Below, in pieces: positions 32,335 through 44,194 of a stretch of DNA of 64,000 nucleotides. The number at the start of each line of letters is the position of its first letter. Positions within the stretch are counted from its first letter, which is position 1. The notes beneath the pieces are model-generated. The model was not told the DNA's origin. It saw nothing but the letters and a program-made list of their open reading frames with translations, and searched no databases. The position numbers and the translations under genes are program-made. Origin of the DNA: Molossus alvarezi (taxonomy: Eukaryota > Chordata > Mammalia > Chiroptera > Molossidae); contig CM073888.1 in assembly GCA_037176705.1 (NCBI GenBank), positions 44,956,810 to 45,020,809 on the forward strand, given 5' to 3'.

Positions 32335-32550
32335 TCTTCATTAAGGGGTAAACTTGGGAGACAGAACACTTGAGTTGATACCCTGACACTATTCCTCACT
32401 AACTGTGAACTCAGGCAAGCTATTTAACCTCTCTGTTTCATTTCTCAAACTTATAAGTAGGGATAATAATAATACCTATCTTAGAGGGCTGTAGTGAGAA
32501 TTATTATCAGTTAATGTGTGTACAGTGCTCAATAAATGTTAGATATAATA
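32335..32550 (+). repeat. MIR SINE
   Basis: CTAACTGTGAACTCAGGCAAG, TTTAACCTCTCTGTTTC, GGATAATAATAATACC, AGGGCTGTAGTGAGAATTA and GTGCTCAATAAATGTTAG appear in MIR order; near full length. Confidence 0.88.
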
Positions 32551-34283
32551 ATAATTAAATAATAATATATACTGGGATTCTTTAGAGAGAAAATTGTCCA
32601 CTGTGTGTCATTTGATGGTCTCATTTTTCCTATTTATTTAACACTGTTTTAGGAGCTATAGCTGATGCTGTGGGGCATGCAAAGACATAGAATAGTTTAT
32701 CCCTGCCTTCAGGATGCTTATATGCCAGCAAATAATGATGTAGATTTCCAAACTCAACTCTGAAGATTTTTCCTGTATTGAACAATATGTATAATTCGGA
32801 GACCCACAGAGCTGTAGGTACCTTAAGAGTTGCTGAAAATGACTCTCTTGTAGAAGAACGTATAATTTAAATGAAGATGATGATATTCCTACCCCTAGAA
32901 GGAAATTTTTTAAACATTCAAAGAGGATATTTGCTCTGTCTGAAGGAATCTAGGAGTGAAGAGCCTCTGATCTCTTCTGGTAGCTCATACTTAATCATCT
33001 TTAGAATCCAAATAATTTCATTTACCTAAGTGAGCTCTTATTTCCCATTACATCCCACTGTGTTTGAACTCAAGGGGAGAGAAATAACTGGTATTTGTTC
33101 TCTTCTTCATAGACATTCCTTACTCTTATTTTAGTGCTATTTATATTAATTCATATTTGTTTCTCAGAATAATTTAGTATTGTAAGCATAATTTGAGACT
33201 TTGAGCATTGCTGTGCCTAAGATCACACGGAGAGTTGGTTGGTCCAAGGGAGGTTCACTCAGGGTCACGTGGCATTTTCCTAATGATGTGGTCAGCTATG
33301 ACAGCGGCTAAAGCAAACCCCTGCACTTCTCTTATACAGACTCAAAAAGGTCACTGCCTTTGACCTCTGAAGTATTTTTCTTACTTTTGAACATCTCTTT
33401 TCTTCTCTTCTGATCCTCCCTAGTTTCTCCAGATTGTTTTCAACATGAATACATGCAGACCCCACACAGGACCTCTAATGAGGGCCTGCCTGCCCAATCC
33501 CAGCTGAGCGGAACCCTTGCCTGCCTGGCAGGTCACACTGTGCCCACTAACGGTGATATCAGGAGTGACAAACAAAATTCCCAAACTGTAACGGTCATTC
33601 ACATAAGGGTTTTTGACATTTCTGATTCCCAAGTATTTTTTCACTTATAGAAAACTGCTGTTGAGGATATTAGCTTTATGAATGTAGAATTATTTTTAAT
33701 TAATTTATTTAAAGGAAATGTATTTTCTACATATTAAAAAAATTACTTCTGAGATGAGATATTGTACTTACTATTCCAGCTATTGGAATTTAATACAAAA
33801 CCAGTATTTTCACATTTATCTGCATTGGAAAATACGGTAGTGTTATTTACTTTTGACTCATTATTTACAAAGGTGAGCATTTTCAAAACATTTGTTATCA
33901 GCTGTTAGGTTCATCATTGATGTGACAGGCTCAAAAATATTCTTTTCTTGCAGCTTAGCCTCTAAACACATTAATGATACAAAATGTACATGCCAGTTTT
34001 TAAGCAATGAAAGGCAAATTCTTAACCAGAGCTAAATATGCTAAAGGTTAAGAGTCTTGCTTACATATAGTCTTAATCTCATGGATAGGGCAGGAAATGG
34101 ATGAGTGAGTTATTTGAGCAGAATATCTTAACTGAATAGATACATGTAGTCCTGGGTGAGAACCCAGAATTACTCAGCTTAAGTGGATGTTCTAGATCAT
34201 TTGTCTTATGATTAGTATCATGTTGGCATTTGCATTCCTCTCAGGGTGTTTATTGTTCTATTTTAAATGTTCTTTTCCAATAG

Positions 34284-34448
34284 ACACTAATGAACTGAAG
34301 ACTATCCTTCGAGAGCTTAAGTACAGAATTGGCATTCAGTCGGCGAAGTTGCTTCGGCAGCTGAAGCAGAAAGATAGGCTTCTGCATAAAGTCCAGAGGA
34401 ACTGCGATATTGTGACTGCGTGCTTGCAGGCCGTGTCACAGAAGAGAA
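34284..34448 (+). CDS. TBC1D30: TBC1D30 exon 2
   Basis: 165-nt exon encoding residues 160-214, beginning DTNELKTILRELKYRIG and ending LQAVSQKR; the human protein has DANELKT at the junction. Acceptor CAATAG just before ACACTAATG, donor GAGAA|GTAAGT with GT at 34449-34450. Both junctions are phase 1, so exon 1's final G forms the Asp codon and the last A waits for two bases of exon 3. The segment is a conserved basic amphipathic helix, likely coiled coil, just before the region that leads into the TBC domain. It is far more conserved than exon 1, suggesting a real structural role. Confidence 0.95.
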
Positions 34449-36944
34449 GTAAGTGCTGCAGGGGTGAGCCCTTTTGCCCTATGTGACTGGAATGGTAGTG
34501 AGTGAGTCAGTGGTCATTGTATTTTGGAATCTGTTGAAAAGCTTTAAATGGAAACGTATCCCCTCAGAACTAAGAACTATGAATAATTCGTACAGCTTCC
34601 TAATTTTTCAGGTAAAATGTATGTTATGGGTCTGAGGTTATACACTTAGTTTTATTCTAGATTTCCAGTAGCACCTCACTGTGACATTGGTTATTTTAAC
34701 ATGATGCTAAATAATGACTGAAATCTTTATTTTAAAAACAGCATCAAATAGATACAACCTAAGAGGCATATCTTTGTTTTCTTATTCTCTTTGTGCTTAA
34801 TCAGTGAATTAAAAATTGATTTAAAAGAAGGGGACTCTTGTAAGAAGATCTTACAACTTGCTCTGAAATCTGAAAAGGACAAAATATTTTAACAAATTAA
34901 ATCCATTTAGTAGATAATCCAGTCGTAACTAAGATACATGGTTTGTTAATTGAGTTAAAAATACTTAAATCACGATTGCATGCCAAATACTAGATAAATG
35001 CTTGTGAATTAATTTTATAATTCTCCTTGCAGTAGCTTTATGTTTTATTCTGCTAACATTTCCCTATTTTTGTTTTGTATTCTTTATTAACATGCAGCAT
35101 GGCAGAACAGTATGTTCAGGTATGGTAAATATAGGCAACAATGAAGTGTTTTGCAGCTTCTTAGGTGCATGTGAAAGTTGCCTTTTCATGCTCCTTTACT
35201 CTGTCACATTTTATGTATAAAGTGACACCTCCTAGAGTTTTTTTTTTTTTAATTCCAAATAAGATGTGTTTCTTTTCATAAAACAATTTTCAGGGTTTGG
35301 TTAGTTTCAGATAACATTAATGGCTTAAATTCTATTCTTAAGTTTATTATTAAAAGAAAGTGCTGTTTTCTTCCTTCTCTTTTATTGTATCACTGTTTAT
35401 TATTTCCAAGTTATTCCTGCTTACTGAAGAAGGTTTCAACCTATGTGTATTAAATACAGTGCTGCCCGATCATCATAATGACAATGGTCCATACAAGAAG
35501 CAGGACTGTGGTTGAGTAGACTGTTTTTGAATAGAGTTTTCTGAGTCAACCCTTATCTGAAATAGCTAGAGAAGGAGGGTATAAGATATACATCTATATG
35601 TATATAGATATCTGTAACTATTTCTTACAAAATTGACATGCATTATATGTATTTGATAGTTTTTGATTGATTCACAAGTGACCAGTTAAAGTGTTATTAT
35701 TTTCCTCTTTTATTTTAAGATACCCTGATTTTGATTTTTGTCTTTTCACCTACTCATTGCTTGCTTGTACCAGAAGTTAAAAGCACAAAGTAGTAAACGC
35801 ATGGAGTTCGGATGTGTGGAAAGCGTAAGTGGGGATGGGGCCAGTGTCAGGAGACAGAGGGAATGTCAGGCTCGAACAGGATCATGGGCTAATAATTACC
35901 AGGGCTGATAATCATTTAGAATTTGAACTTACTTGCCTGATGAAAGGACCGGCATTTATATCTTTTTAGAAAAATGCGTTCACAGCTCATAATTTAATTT
36001 GTATATTGGTAAATGCACACTTCCCATGTATTTTAGGGTTTGTCTCTTTAATTCTAGATAGGGTTTGCATTTCAGACAATATGGGGTTAATGGTTCTTTT
36101 CCTTGGGAGTTGAAGTCTCACTTTGGTAATAAGACTATAACATGGAACAGAATGTTTTTTGTCGAGTTAAGAAATAACAGTACATCAAAGTGATCGTTTT
36201 CATCATATGATACTGTTTTATAATGTAGAATAGCCAGTGTTAGAAATTTGACTAAATGTTTTTTTTTTTAATCTCTTTTACATCTCCAGAGGTTAGATGC
36301 TTTGTGACCAAATGCCTGATTCTAGTAGTTGAGCTTTTTGCCTTTTTCCTCAAGGTCAACTAATAAGAAATACATTTAATTAGAGTTCTGAAGAACTGAA
36401 ATTTTTCTGTCACGCTGAACTTTCATTTTAGTCGTGATTAGGATGCATTCAAATACAACATACATGTTGACTTGTTTGTATTTAATATGCAAAAGTCCAG
36501 ATAACCTTTGTTTTTTCCACATGGATTCAGTGCTTATATTTCTTTCTATAGGTGACTTTCCACCTTCTATAACATGCTATGGAGTAAAACTATTTTAATA
36601 TTTATTAAAATAAGTTATTTCCTGTTGGTAAACCAAAGGGATATAATAATTTTGAAATAAGAATCATAAGTGTGGATTATGAACCAAAAATGACTAGATT
36701 ATTTTTATTTGTAACATAGTTGATGTAACTGCTTAGACTTTATGGTTTCCTACACCAAGCCTTATGATAGACTCCCTTTATTTTAAAACTGAGGTGGGAG
36801 TAAGAAGAGCAGGAGCAATATTTGTCTTATAGAAGAGCAAATTTTCCCTTTACATTCAACTGTTCATCTAAGGGTAATCATGGTATAGCTGGTTTAACAT
36901 TAATAATAAAATCAATAAATAAGAATGGCAGTGGCTGTAACCAT

Positions 36945-37140
36945 TCATTACGTACATGCTTTCTGCCAAAATGTTGGTTTTATCTCTCATAGCAATTCTA
37001 AAAGGTATGTGTCTTTAGGCATATTGTGTAAGGAACTGAGATTCAGAAAGTTTAATTTGCTAAAGGCACAGATGACAAGTGGTTGAGATGGTATTTGAAG
37101 ATAGATGTCTCAAAAGTCCACTCTTTCTACCATAAATTGT
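36945..37140 (-). repeat. MIR SINE
   Basis: Antisense MIR phrases: CTCATAGCAATTCTAAAAGG, AGGAACTGAGATTCAGAAAG, GCTAAAGGCACAGATGAC. Confidence 0.7.
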
Positions 37141-37363
37141 GACTTAAGAGGGTTCTACTTTTTCTTAGCAATTAGATTGGTACTTCTGTAATATTATTGT
37201 AAAAAGAATGGAACAATAAGAAATTTGTAACGTGCATAGGACATAATACAGAGTTTTAGGTTTATATATTCTGAATATGAGTTTTTATTAAATATATGTG
37301 CTGCAAATACCTACTCCACTTTTTTTTGGCTTTCATTTTTACTCTCTTAATAGTGACATTTAA

Positions 37364-37520
37364 CCCTGGCCAGTTTGACTCAGTGGTTAGTGTCGGCCCT
37401 CGAACCAAAGGGTCTTGGGTTCGATTCTGGTCAAGGGCATGTACCTGGGTTGCAGGTTAGGTTTGATCCACTGGGGCCATATAGGAGGCAACCACCGATG
37501 TGTCTCTCTCATATGGATGT

Positions 37521-37565
<45 letters not shown>

Positions 37566-37635
37566 CTGTCCTGCTTTCTCTAAAAGATCAATGGAAAAAA
37601 GTATCCTTGGGTGAGGATTAACAACAATCAAAAAA
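37364..37635 (+). mobile_element. VES-type SINE
   Basis: CCCTGGCCAGTTTGACTCAG head, long TC run 37520-37562, end CCTTGGGTGAGGATTAAC. Target-site duplication AGTGACATTTAA at 37352-37363 and 37636-37647. Confidence 0.94.
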
Positions 37636-37897
37636 AGTGACATTTAATAAACAACAGTTCTTAGTTTTTATGTAGTTCAATTTATTAGTCTTTTAGCTTA
37701 TTGCAGGGCTGACTTCATGGGCACGTGGGCTGTGTAGTCACATAGGGACCCAGGCTCAGTAGGCCCCACCCTTGGTTTAAAGCTCTGCTGTTGCTTTCTT
37801 GAAGTTCTTAATTTTTGAACAAGGGGATCCCACAAATTAGTAGGCAGTCCTGCCTTTATGGCTGGCACTTTTTCTATCCTGTTAAAGAAATCTTTTT

Positions 37898-37991
37898 TTT
37901 TTTTAATGTGTACCCCTAGCGGGAACCGAACCAGGGATTCTCTGGTCCGCAGGCCGACGCTCAACCACTGAGCCAAACTGGCCAGGGCATG
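37898..37991 (-). mobile_element. Head-only VES derivative (copy B)
   Basis: As copy A at 15883-15979: the tRNA-like head (GAGCCAAACTGGCCAGGGC, GGGAACCGAACCAGGG) followed straight by the tail. Target-site duplication GAAATCTTTTT at 37887-37897 and 37992-38002. It shares with copy A the string CCCCTAGC where full VES copies have CCCTTAGC. Confidence 0.88.
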
Positions 37992-38370
37992 GAAATCTTT
38001 TTAAAAAATACCAAACACATGAAGAATTCCTCCCACATTATTTTTTAGAAGCTTAGTTATTTTGTTTTCATATCTAGGTCTAGATTCACGTGGAATTGAT
38101 TCATTATGTTTGTGTGATATGAAATAGGAGTCCTATTTCATTTTGTCCACGTGGATATGTAATTGACCCAGCCCTGTTTATTGAAGAGACCACCCTTTTA
38201 TCGCTGCTTTGTGGTGCCATTGTTTTATAGTCAGGTGTTCAGTGTGTCTGGGTCTCTTTTTGGGCTTTTATTCTGTTTTGTCTTATTTGCCTATGCTGAG
38301 TCCGTACAACACAGCCTTACTTATTGCACTTTTTAATAGCTCCTAATATCTGTTGGTGTAGGTTCTTTTT

Positions 38371-38564
38371 TAAAATTTTTTTATTGATTGGTTTTTTAGA
38401 GAGAGAGATAGAAACATCAGTGTGAGAAAGATGGATCAGCTGCCTCCTGCACGCCCCCTACTGGGAACTGAGTGGCAACCGGGCATGTGCCCTGACCAGG
38501 AATAGAACCAGGACCTCTCAGTCCATGGGAGGGGGCTCAATCCACTGAGCCACACTGGCCAGGC
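38371..38564 (-). mobile_element. Bat SINE, diverged, in old L1
   Basis: Antisense: TTTATTGATTGGTTTTTTAG, GAAACATCAGTGTGAG, head GCCACACTGGCCAGG. Flanked by TGTTGGTGTAGGTT and TGTTGGTTTAGGTT. Confidence 0.9.
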
Positions 38565-38577
38565 TGTTGGTTTAGGT

Positions 38578-38631
38578 TTTTTTTTATTCTCACCCGAGGA
38601 CATTTTCCCATTTTTTGTTCAGATAGAGTGG

Positions 38632-38677
<46 letters not shown>

Positions 38678-38831
38678 TCGATGTGAAAGGGACACATCAA
38701 GTGGCCGCCAACCGATCAACCAGGGCCAGGGACAAACTGCAACCGGGGTACACACCCTTAGCGGGAACCGAACCCAGGTCTCTCTGGACCGCAGGCTGAC
38801 GCTCTAACCGCTGAGCCAAACCGGCCAGGGC
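38578..38831 (-). mobile_element. VES SINE, young, beside the previous one
   Basis: Full antisense VES with GA run. Target-site duplication TGGTTTAGGTT at 38567-38577 and 38832-38842, made from the previous SINE's duplication. Confidence 0.95.
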
Positions 38832-39258
38832 TGGTTTAGGTTCTTATGCCTTGTTCTTCTTCAGGATTCTTTTGGCTCACTGGGAAGAGAACTGACATCT
38901 TTACAATGTTGGGTCTTCCAATCTATAAATATGGTGTTATAAAATATATTTGAATATATTTTACAGTTTTCTATGTAGCAGTCTTACATATATATATATA
39001 TATATTTTACTAGATTTATTCTTTAGTTGAGATTTCTTGATGCTCTTTTAAATTGGTGTCTTTTTAGAAATTAATTTTCAGTTTGTTTCTAGTACATAGA
39101 AATATGGTTGCTTTTGCATATTGACCTTATATCCAGTGAGCTTACTTTTTCTTTTCTGATTCTAAAAATTTATCTGTAAGTTATTTTGTATGTTTCTGAA
39201 TATATAATCTTTATCATCTGTGAATACTCTGTTTTATGGATTTATAGATTTCTTTTTT

Positions 39259-39476
39259 TGAAAAAATTTTTTTTCTTTATTAATTTTAGAGAGAGAGGAA
39301 GGGAGAGGGAGAGAGAGATAGAAACATCGATGAGAGAGAATATTGACTGGCCTCCTTCTGCATACCCCCCACTGGGATCAGGCCCACAACCTGGGCATGT
39401 GTTCTGACCAGGAATTGAACCGGCGACCTCTTTGTGTGTGGGTCGATTCTCAACCACTGAGCCACACTGGCCGGAC
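39259..39476 (-). mobile_element. Bat tRNA-derived SINE (short-tail subfamily)
   Basis: CTTTATTAATTTTAGAGAGAG, GAAACATCGATGAGAG, head GCCACACTGGCCGGAC. Target-site duplication AGATTTCTTTTTT on both sides (39246-39258, 39477-39489). Confidence 0.93.
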
Positions 39477-39489
39477 AGATTTCTTTTTT

Positions 39490-39721
39490 AAAAATTGATT
39501 TTAGAGAGGGAGGAAGAGAGAGAGAGAGAGAGAGAGAGGGAAAGAGAAAGAGAGAAACATCCATGTGAGAGAGAGACAGATACATCAATTGATTGCCTCC
39601 CTGTATTCACCCTGAGCGGGGATTGAACCCAAAACCTAGGTATGTGCTCTGACCGGGAATTGTGCCTGAGACCTTCCGGTGCACAGGATGACATTCCAAC
39701 TGATCCACACTGGCCAGAGCT
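39490..39721 (-). mobile_element. VES-type SINE, diverged
   Basis: AAAATTGATTTTAGAGAGGG, GA run, head GATCCACACTGGCCAGAGC. Directly abuts the previous SINE. Confidence 0.85.
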
Positions 39722-40606
39722 GGGTTTCTTCATCATTCTTTAATTTCTTTTTCTTGTCCTGCGCACTGGTTAGGATCTCTTATATAATGTTGAATAGAAG
39801 TCATGACAATGGGATAATGATATTTTTGTTTTATGTTCAACCTAAGAGGGAAAGTTTTCTCTTTCACTGTTTCACCATTAAATACAATACTTCCTAAAAG
39901 TTTTCTGTAGAAATCCTTTATCAAATTAATAAATTTCTCTTGTCCAGTTTGCTAAGGTGATGAATTTTTATCATATGCTTTATTGCTTGTATTTGAATAA
40001 TATGTTGAATTATATATATATATTATTGAATGTTAAAACATCTTTGCATACCTGGACAAATCCTAAATACATATATTTATGTAATCTGGATTTGGTCTGC
40101 TAATATTTGTTTATGACTTTTATGGCTGTATTATGAATAAGATTAACCTTTCTTGTAAAGCTCTTGTCAGGACTTGGGAGTCTCATAAAGGGAGTTAGAG
40201 AGTGTGTCCTCCTTTTTTGTTCCGTGGAAGGGATTGTGTTGGACTGGAATGTTATTTCTTTCATGTTTTGTTGAATTTACTGGCAAAACATTTGGGTCTG
40301 ACGCGTTCTTTGTAGGAAGGTTTTAAATTATGGATTCAATTTTGGACAAAATAATTACAGGGTTATTTCTATTTTTTATGTCTTCTTGTAGCTTTGGGAA
40401 ATTATGTAGAATTTTCCTATTTTGCATAACTTTTTACATTTATGGGCATAATATTTGGGGGTCCTTTAGTGTTTTAAGTTATTAAAACAATTTCACTGAT
40501 ATAAACAGGTATTCACTTACTACTTAAAATATTTTTTATTATAGAATGTATTGTCATAAAGAAAAGTATTCTAATACATGTATATCTATTTTTAAAAATA
40601 ATTATA

Positions 40607-40860
40607 GCCCTGTCTGGTGTGGATCAGTGGATAGCACAGAGCATCAGTCCTCACACAGAAGGGTTTCAGGTTCAATTCCCGGTCAAGGGCACTTACCTGG
40701 GTTGCAAGTTAGATCCCTGGCCCCAGTCAGGTTGTATGCAGGAGGCAACCAATGGATGTGTCTCTCTCACTCAGACGTTTCGATGTTTCTCTCTCTCCTC
40801 CTCCCTCCTTTTCACTCTCTCTAAAAATCAATGGAAAAAATAGCCTTGAGTGAGGATTAA
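40607..40860 (+). mobile_element. VES-type SINE, diverged, with ACC tail
   Basis: GCCCTGTCTGGTGTGGATCAG head, TC tract, end GCCTTGAGTGAGGATTAA followed by (ACC)n at 40860-40876. Confidence 0.88.
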
Positions 40861-40879
40861 CCACCACCACCACCACAAC

Positions 40880-41730
40880 AACAAATTAAACAAAGATCTA
40901 AGTATGTGGATATCTACCTATCAAGATTGAATAATAAGTATTACTGTCACGTTAGAAGTCCCTGTGGGCACCTCCCTGGTTGAAATCTCCCACATTTATG
41001 TTCATTATTCCCTTGTTCTTCTATCTCCTGAGTATATTTATTTCTAAGCAACATATAGTTTTGAAAAACTGAGTAGCAAGCCCAAGCCTAGTTGTGTAAG
41101 GAAAGGGTAATGTCCTCTCTGTTACATAAAAGCTTTGAAAAGATAAACAGTCTCTGGGCCACACAGTCTGTGGTTGGGTTCCCCTGAGAATGCACAGGAC
41201 CCCCTTCTGGGAGAGCCAGGGGCAAGGTTATCAGTGAGTCTGTGGCATCTGCCAGGGCTAGTTGCTGAATGATCAGCGAGGCTGGGGGAGTGGCCTGCTT
41301 TTTATTTTTGATTCAGAGCTCACCATGACCTTGCTCTTGCTCTCAGAAGTAGGTCAAAGCAGAATATTTTTGTGGATGTGAAGGGGAAGGGAGAGCAGGC
41401 ACTTCATCAACACACCATGAGATAAGCACAGCGGGAGTCTGGACCCGCTGTCCTGGGCACTCTGTCCTCCTGTGAGAAGTGGTCCGACAGCCGAAGCACC
41501 GTCTGTTGACCGCCCTTGGTACAAGTGTTGCTTGTGCCGCACGCTCCAGTCTGCACGGGTTGCGCTGTTCCTGGTGCACAGCTGTCATCGGGGGAGCCTC
41601 CCTCTCATCCTGGAGGCTTTGTCTCTTTCCTGGGTTGGGTCTCCTGTTTCCTGTCGTCCCCTGTGTTCTTCCTTCTTGATTATTCTTTTTATAGTGTTAT
41701 CCATCACCCCTTGCCCGTAAGGTAAATTTT
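40880..41730. other. Unassigned intronic sequence
   Basis: No recognisable repeat or gene. A locally GC-rich patch at 41420-41600 opens several short frames without domain similarity. Confidence 0.45.
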
Positions 41731-41739
41731 TGGAACTTG

Positions 41740-42310
41740 TGTGGGAATGAAAATGTCTTCATTAAACCCTCACTTTGATGGACAAGTCTGCAGTTGCTCT
41801 GTTGACTTCTTGCTTCCATTCTGAACGCTTGAGAAGTCAGAAGCCATTCTGATTTCTCATCCATTGTCCCGGACTGTTTGTTTTTCCTCTTGGAAAACTT
41901 TCGGAATCTCTGTCCTTGGTGTCCTAAAGTTCATGGTCATTTTTCGTGGCATGGGTCTGTTTTTATCCATTGTGCTGGGCCTAGACAGGCTCTTTGAATC
42001 AGGCAGTTTACGTCCTTCAGTTCTGTAAAATGTATGTGAATTATTTCTTTGATGCTTTTCTTCCTCGCCCTGCCCCCCATTTCTGTGACTCCATTGTTTG
42101 GCTGTCAGAACTTTTGGACTAGTTCTGTACTATTCTTCTGTTGCTAATTTTCCACCTCCTCCCCCTTTTTTTGCTTTACTGTCTCAGAGATTATCTCAAC
42201 TTTATTTTCCAATCCTGTGATTAAGACCATTTTTGGGGTTGTTATTTGGATGTTTCTTTTATACAATTGTCTCCTCCTCTTGTTTCATCGATGCAATATA
42301 TTTTCTTATT
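41740..42310 (-). mobile_element. Ancient LINE ORF1-type remnant
   Basis: Antisense phrases (TTCTTGCTTCCATTCTGAA, TTTTCGTGGCATGGGTCTG, CCATTGTGCTGGGCC, AGTTCTGTAAAATGTATGTG) resemble mammalian HAL1/L1M ORF1 sequence in order. Much older than the other HAL1-type copies in the window; family assignment is tentative. Confidence 0.45.
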
Positions 42311-42765
42311 GCTGAGGATATTAATGATAGGGACTAAAACGGACAAACAGAAAAGAACAATTTAGAGGAAATAGATTATATAGGGAGGAAAGAAACTTTC
42401 AAAACTGCTTTTATATTTAAACTCTTTCCTTAGATATCTAGTCATTGGCTGTTGCTCATAATTTAATGGTGGAGTCTAAAATAATGACTTGAACTCAGCT
42501 CCCTCGTAGGGCTATACTTAAGGGTCATCTGGATGGACCCTTTGTTAAGAAGTCCCCAGGTCTGTATCATCTGGCATTTCTTCTGGGACTGGCCCGATTC
42601 TTCCCGGGAGGGTCTTGTGACTTCTGGCTTGTGTGGTGAAGGTCTTCGGGTAAGACCTGGGGTCTCATAATTCAGTGTGCATATTGTCACTGAATCCCTC
42701 TGTTTTAAGTAAACTGGTTTTCCAGCAACTCTCTGTTTTAACCCTCTTCAAAAATGAAACCATCA

Positions 42766-42905
42766 GCCCTGGCAGGGTAGCTCATTTGGTTAGAGCATCG
42801 CCCTGATACATCTCCGGTCAGGACACATGTGAGAAGTAACCAGTGAATGCATACATAAGTGAAACAACAAATTGATGTTTCTCTTTCTCTCAAATAAAAA
42901 ATAGA
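42766..42905 (+). mobile_element. Short old bat SINE
   Basis: GCCCTGGCAGGGTAGCTCA head with a shortened body, GATGTTTCTCTTTCTCTC and an A-rich tail. Flanked by AAAATGAAACC near 42752 and 42914. Confidence 0.8.
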
Positions 42906-42982
42906 AGGAAAAAAAATGAAACCTTTTAACTTTTTCAGGGATGGGAGAGGAGTAAGTAATTACCCCACCTCATGAAGTAGAG

Positions 42983-43172
42983 CAGTAGTTCTCAACCTTC
43001 CTAATGCTGCGACCCTTTAATCCAGTTCCTCGTGTTGCATGTGGGCGGACCCGCCTGGAGACGAGAGAGGAGCGGTGTCTCGGTTCCTAAGACCATCGGA
43101 AATATGTGTTTTCTGATGGTCTTAGGCGAGCCCTGTGAAAGGGTTGTTCGACCCCCAGGTTGAGAACTGCTG
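42983..43172. mobile_element. hAT miniature inverted-repeat element (190 bp)
   Basis: Terminal inverted repeats CAGTAGTTCTCAACCT and AGGTTGAGAACTGCTG (15 of 16 bases pair). Perfect 8-bp target-site duplication AAGTAGAG at 42975-42982 and 43173-43180, the hAT hallmark. The subterminal GCGACCC and internal palindrome 43086-43126 fit the non-autonomous hAT families that expanded in vespertilionid bats. No transposase. Confidence 0.93.
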
Positions 43173-43554
43173 AAGTAGAGGCCAGGCTCTAGGGAGCCAA
43201 CTCTTTTTCAGCAGTTTCTCTGAAAAGCCTCCTCAACAGCTGTCTGCCTGTCGCTGAGTCTTTTGTGGACTGTGGTGTAATACAGGTTGGATTTTAACTT
43301 TCCCATGCCAATTTGGGATTGGGCTTTCTAGGATCTGCTAAATCAATTTCTACTTGTCCATATGCTTTTTCAGCTTCAAAATTCTATTCCCAGTGTCTCT
43401 GCTTCTTTTTTTCCCTGGTCTTTGTGGGTGATGATAAACAAAAACCTCTTTCTTGTATTTTTAGTGGTTTTGATGGGGACCAAAATTAGATGTTTCAATC
43501 TTCCTTTCTAACCAAGATATGCATATTCCTTTTACATAAGTTCATTTGTTTTGG

Positions 43555-43615
43555 TAGACGTTTGCATTTTTTCAAGCTTTATAGAGATATATTTGACATA
43601 TAAAGAAGTTAACAT
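43555..43615 (-). repeat. LINE-1 3' fragment
   Basis: CTTTATAGAGATATATTTGAC and ACATATAAAG resemble the antisense L1 3' untranslated phrase. Short. Confidence 0.5.
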
Positions 43616-43617
43616 TT

Positions 43618-43830
43618 GCCCGGCTGGTGTGGCTCAATGGATTAAGTGTCATCCCATGGACCAAGAAGTCTTGGTTCGATTCCCGGTCAGGGCACATACC
43701 CGGATGTGGGCTTGATCCCCAGTGGGGGCTGTGCAGGAGGCAACCAATCAATGTATCTCTCTCACATGGATATTTCTGTCTCTCTCTTCTTCTCTCTTTA
43801 AAAAATCAATAAAAACATATTTTGAAAAAG
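43618..43830 (+). mobile_element. Bat tRNA-derived SINE (short-tail subfamily)
   Basis: GCCCGGCTGGTGTGGCTCAA head, GTTCGATTCCCGGTCAGGGC B-box region, AAAAAATCAATAAAAACA end. Confidence 0.92.
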
Positions 43831-43938
43831 ATAGCACTTTGATTTAGGTAGATTTGCCTTAAACTTGGAATTTGGTTGCAGAATTGTGAATTTTGGCACA
43901 AATTTGTTACTATTGATAACAGATTTAGGTATGTTTTT

Positions 43939-44194
43939 TGTTTTGTTTTGTTAATCCTCACCCGAGGATATTTTTTTTCCATTGATTTTTAGAGAGTGGA
44001 AGGGAGGGAGGGAAGGGGAGAGAGAGATAACATCAGTGTGAGAAACATATCGATTGGTTGCCTCCGGCACCTGCCCTGACCAGGGCCAGGGATTGAACCT
44101 GCAAACCAGGTACGTGCCCTTGACTGGGAATCAAACCCAAGACCCGTTGGTGCGAGGGCCAACACTCTAACCACTGAGCAACACTGGCCACATT
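43939..44194 (-). mobile_element. VES-type SINE
   Basis: Antisense: AATCCTCACCCGAGGATATTT, GAGAGAGATAACATCAG, head GCAACACTGGCCA. Perfect target-site duplication AGATTTAGGTATGTTTTT at 43921-43938 and 44195-44212. Confidence 0.95.

Larger units (their letters stand above)
30450..34283 (+). other. TBC1D30: TBC1D30 intron 1
   Basis: 3.8-kb intron. The first 110 bp are still CpG-rich. It holds a TG microsatellite (30697-30733), a MIR (32335-32550) and an L2-like stretch near 32625-32725; no young SINEs. The rest is AT-rich single-copy sequence. Confidence 0.85.
38003..40540 (-). mobile_element. Old LINE-1 ORF2 remnant, interrupted
   Basis: Antisense LINE-1 ORF2 sequence, from phrases such as TGGATATGTAATTGACCCAG and CTGTTTATTGAAGAGACC (about 38150-38190), through ACTGACATCTTTACAATGTTG (38890-38910), GTGAGCTTACTTTTT (39137-39151) and TGTTGAATAGAAGTCATGAC, to the reverse-transcriptase region near 40170-40320. 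Four SINEs (38371-38564, 38578-38831, 39259-39476, 39490-39721) split it. No open frame. Confidence 0.75.

Noticed and set aside
41472..41725. Three overlapping frames in the GC-rich patch of TBC1D30 intron 2 as an alternative first exon
   Set aside because: No similarity to either known TBC1D30 N-terminus and no clear donor in frame.
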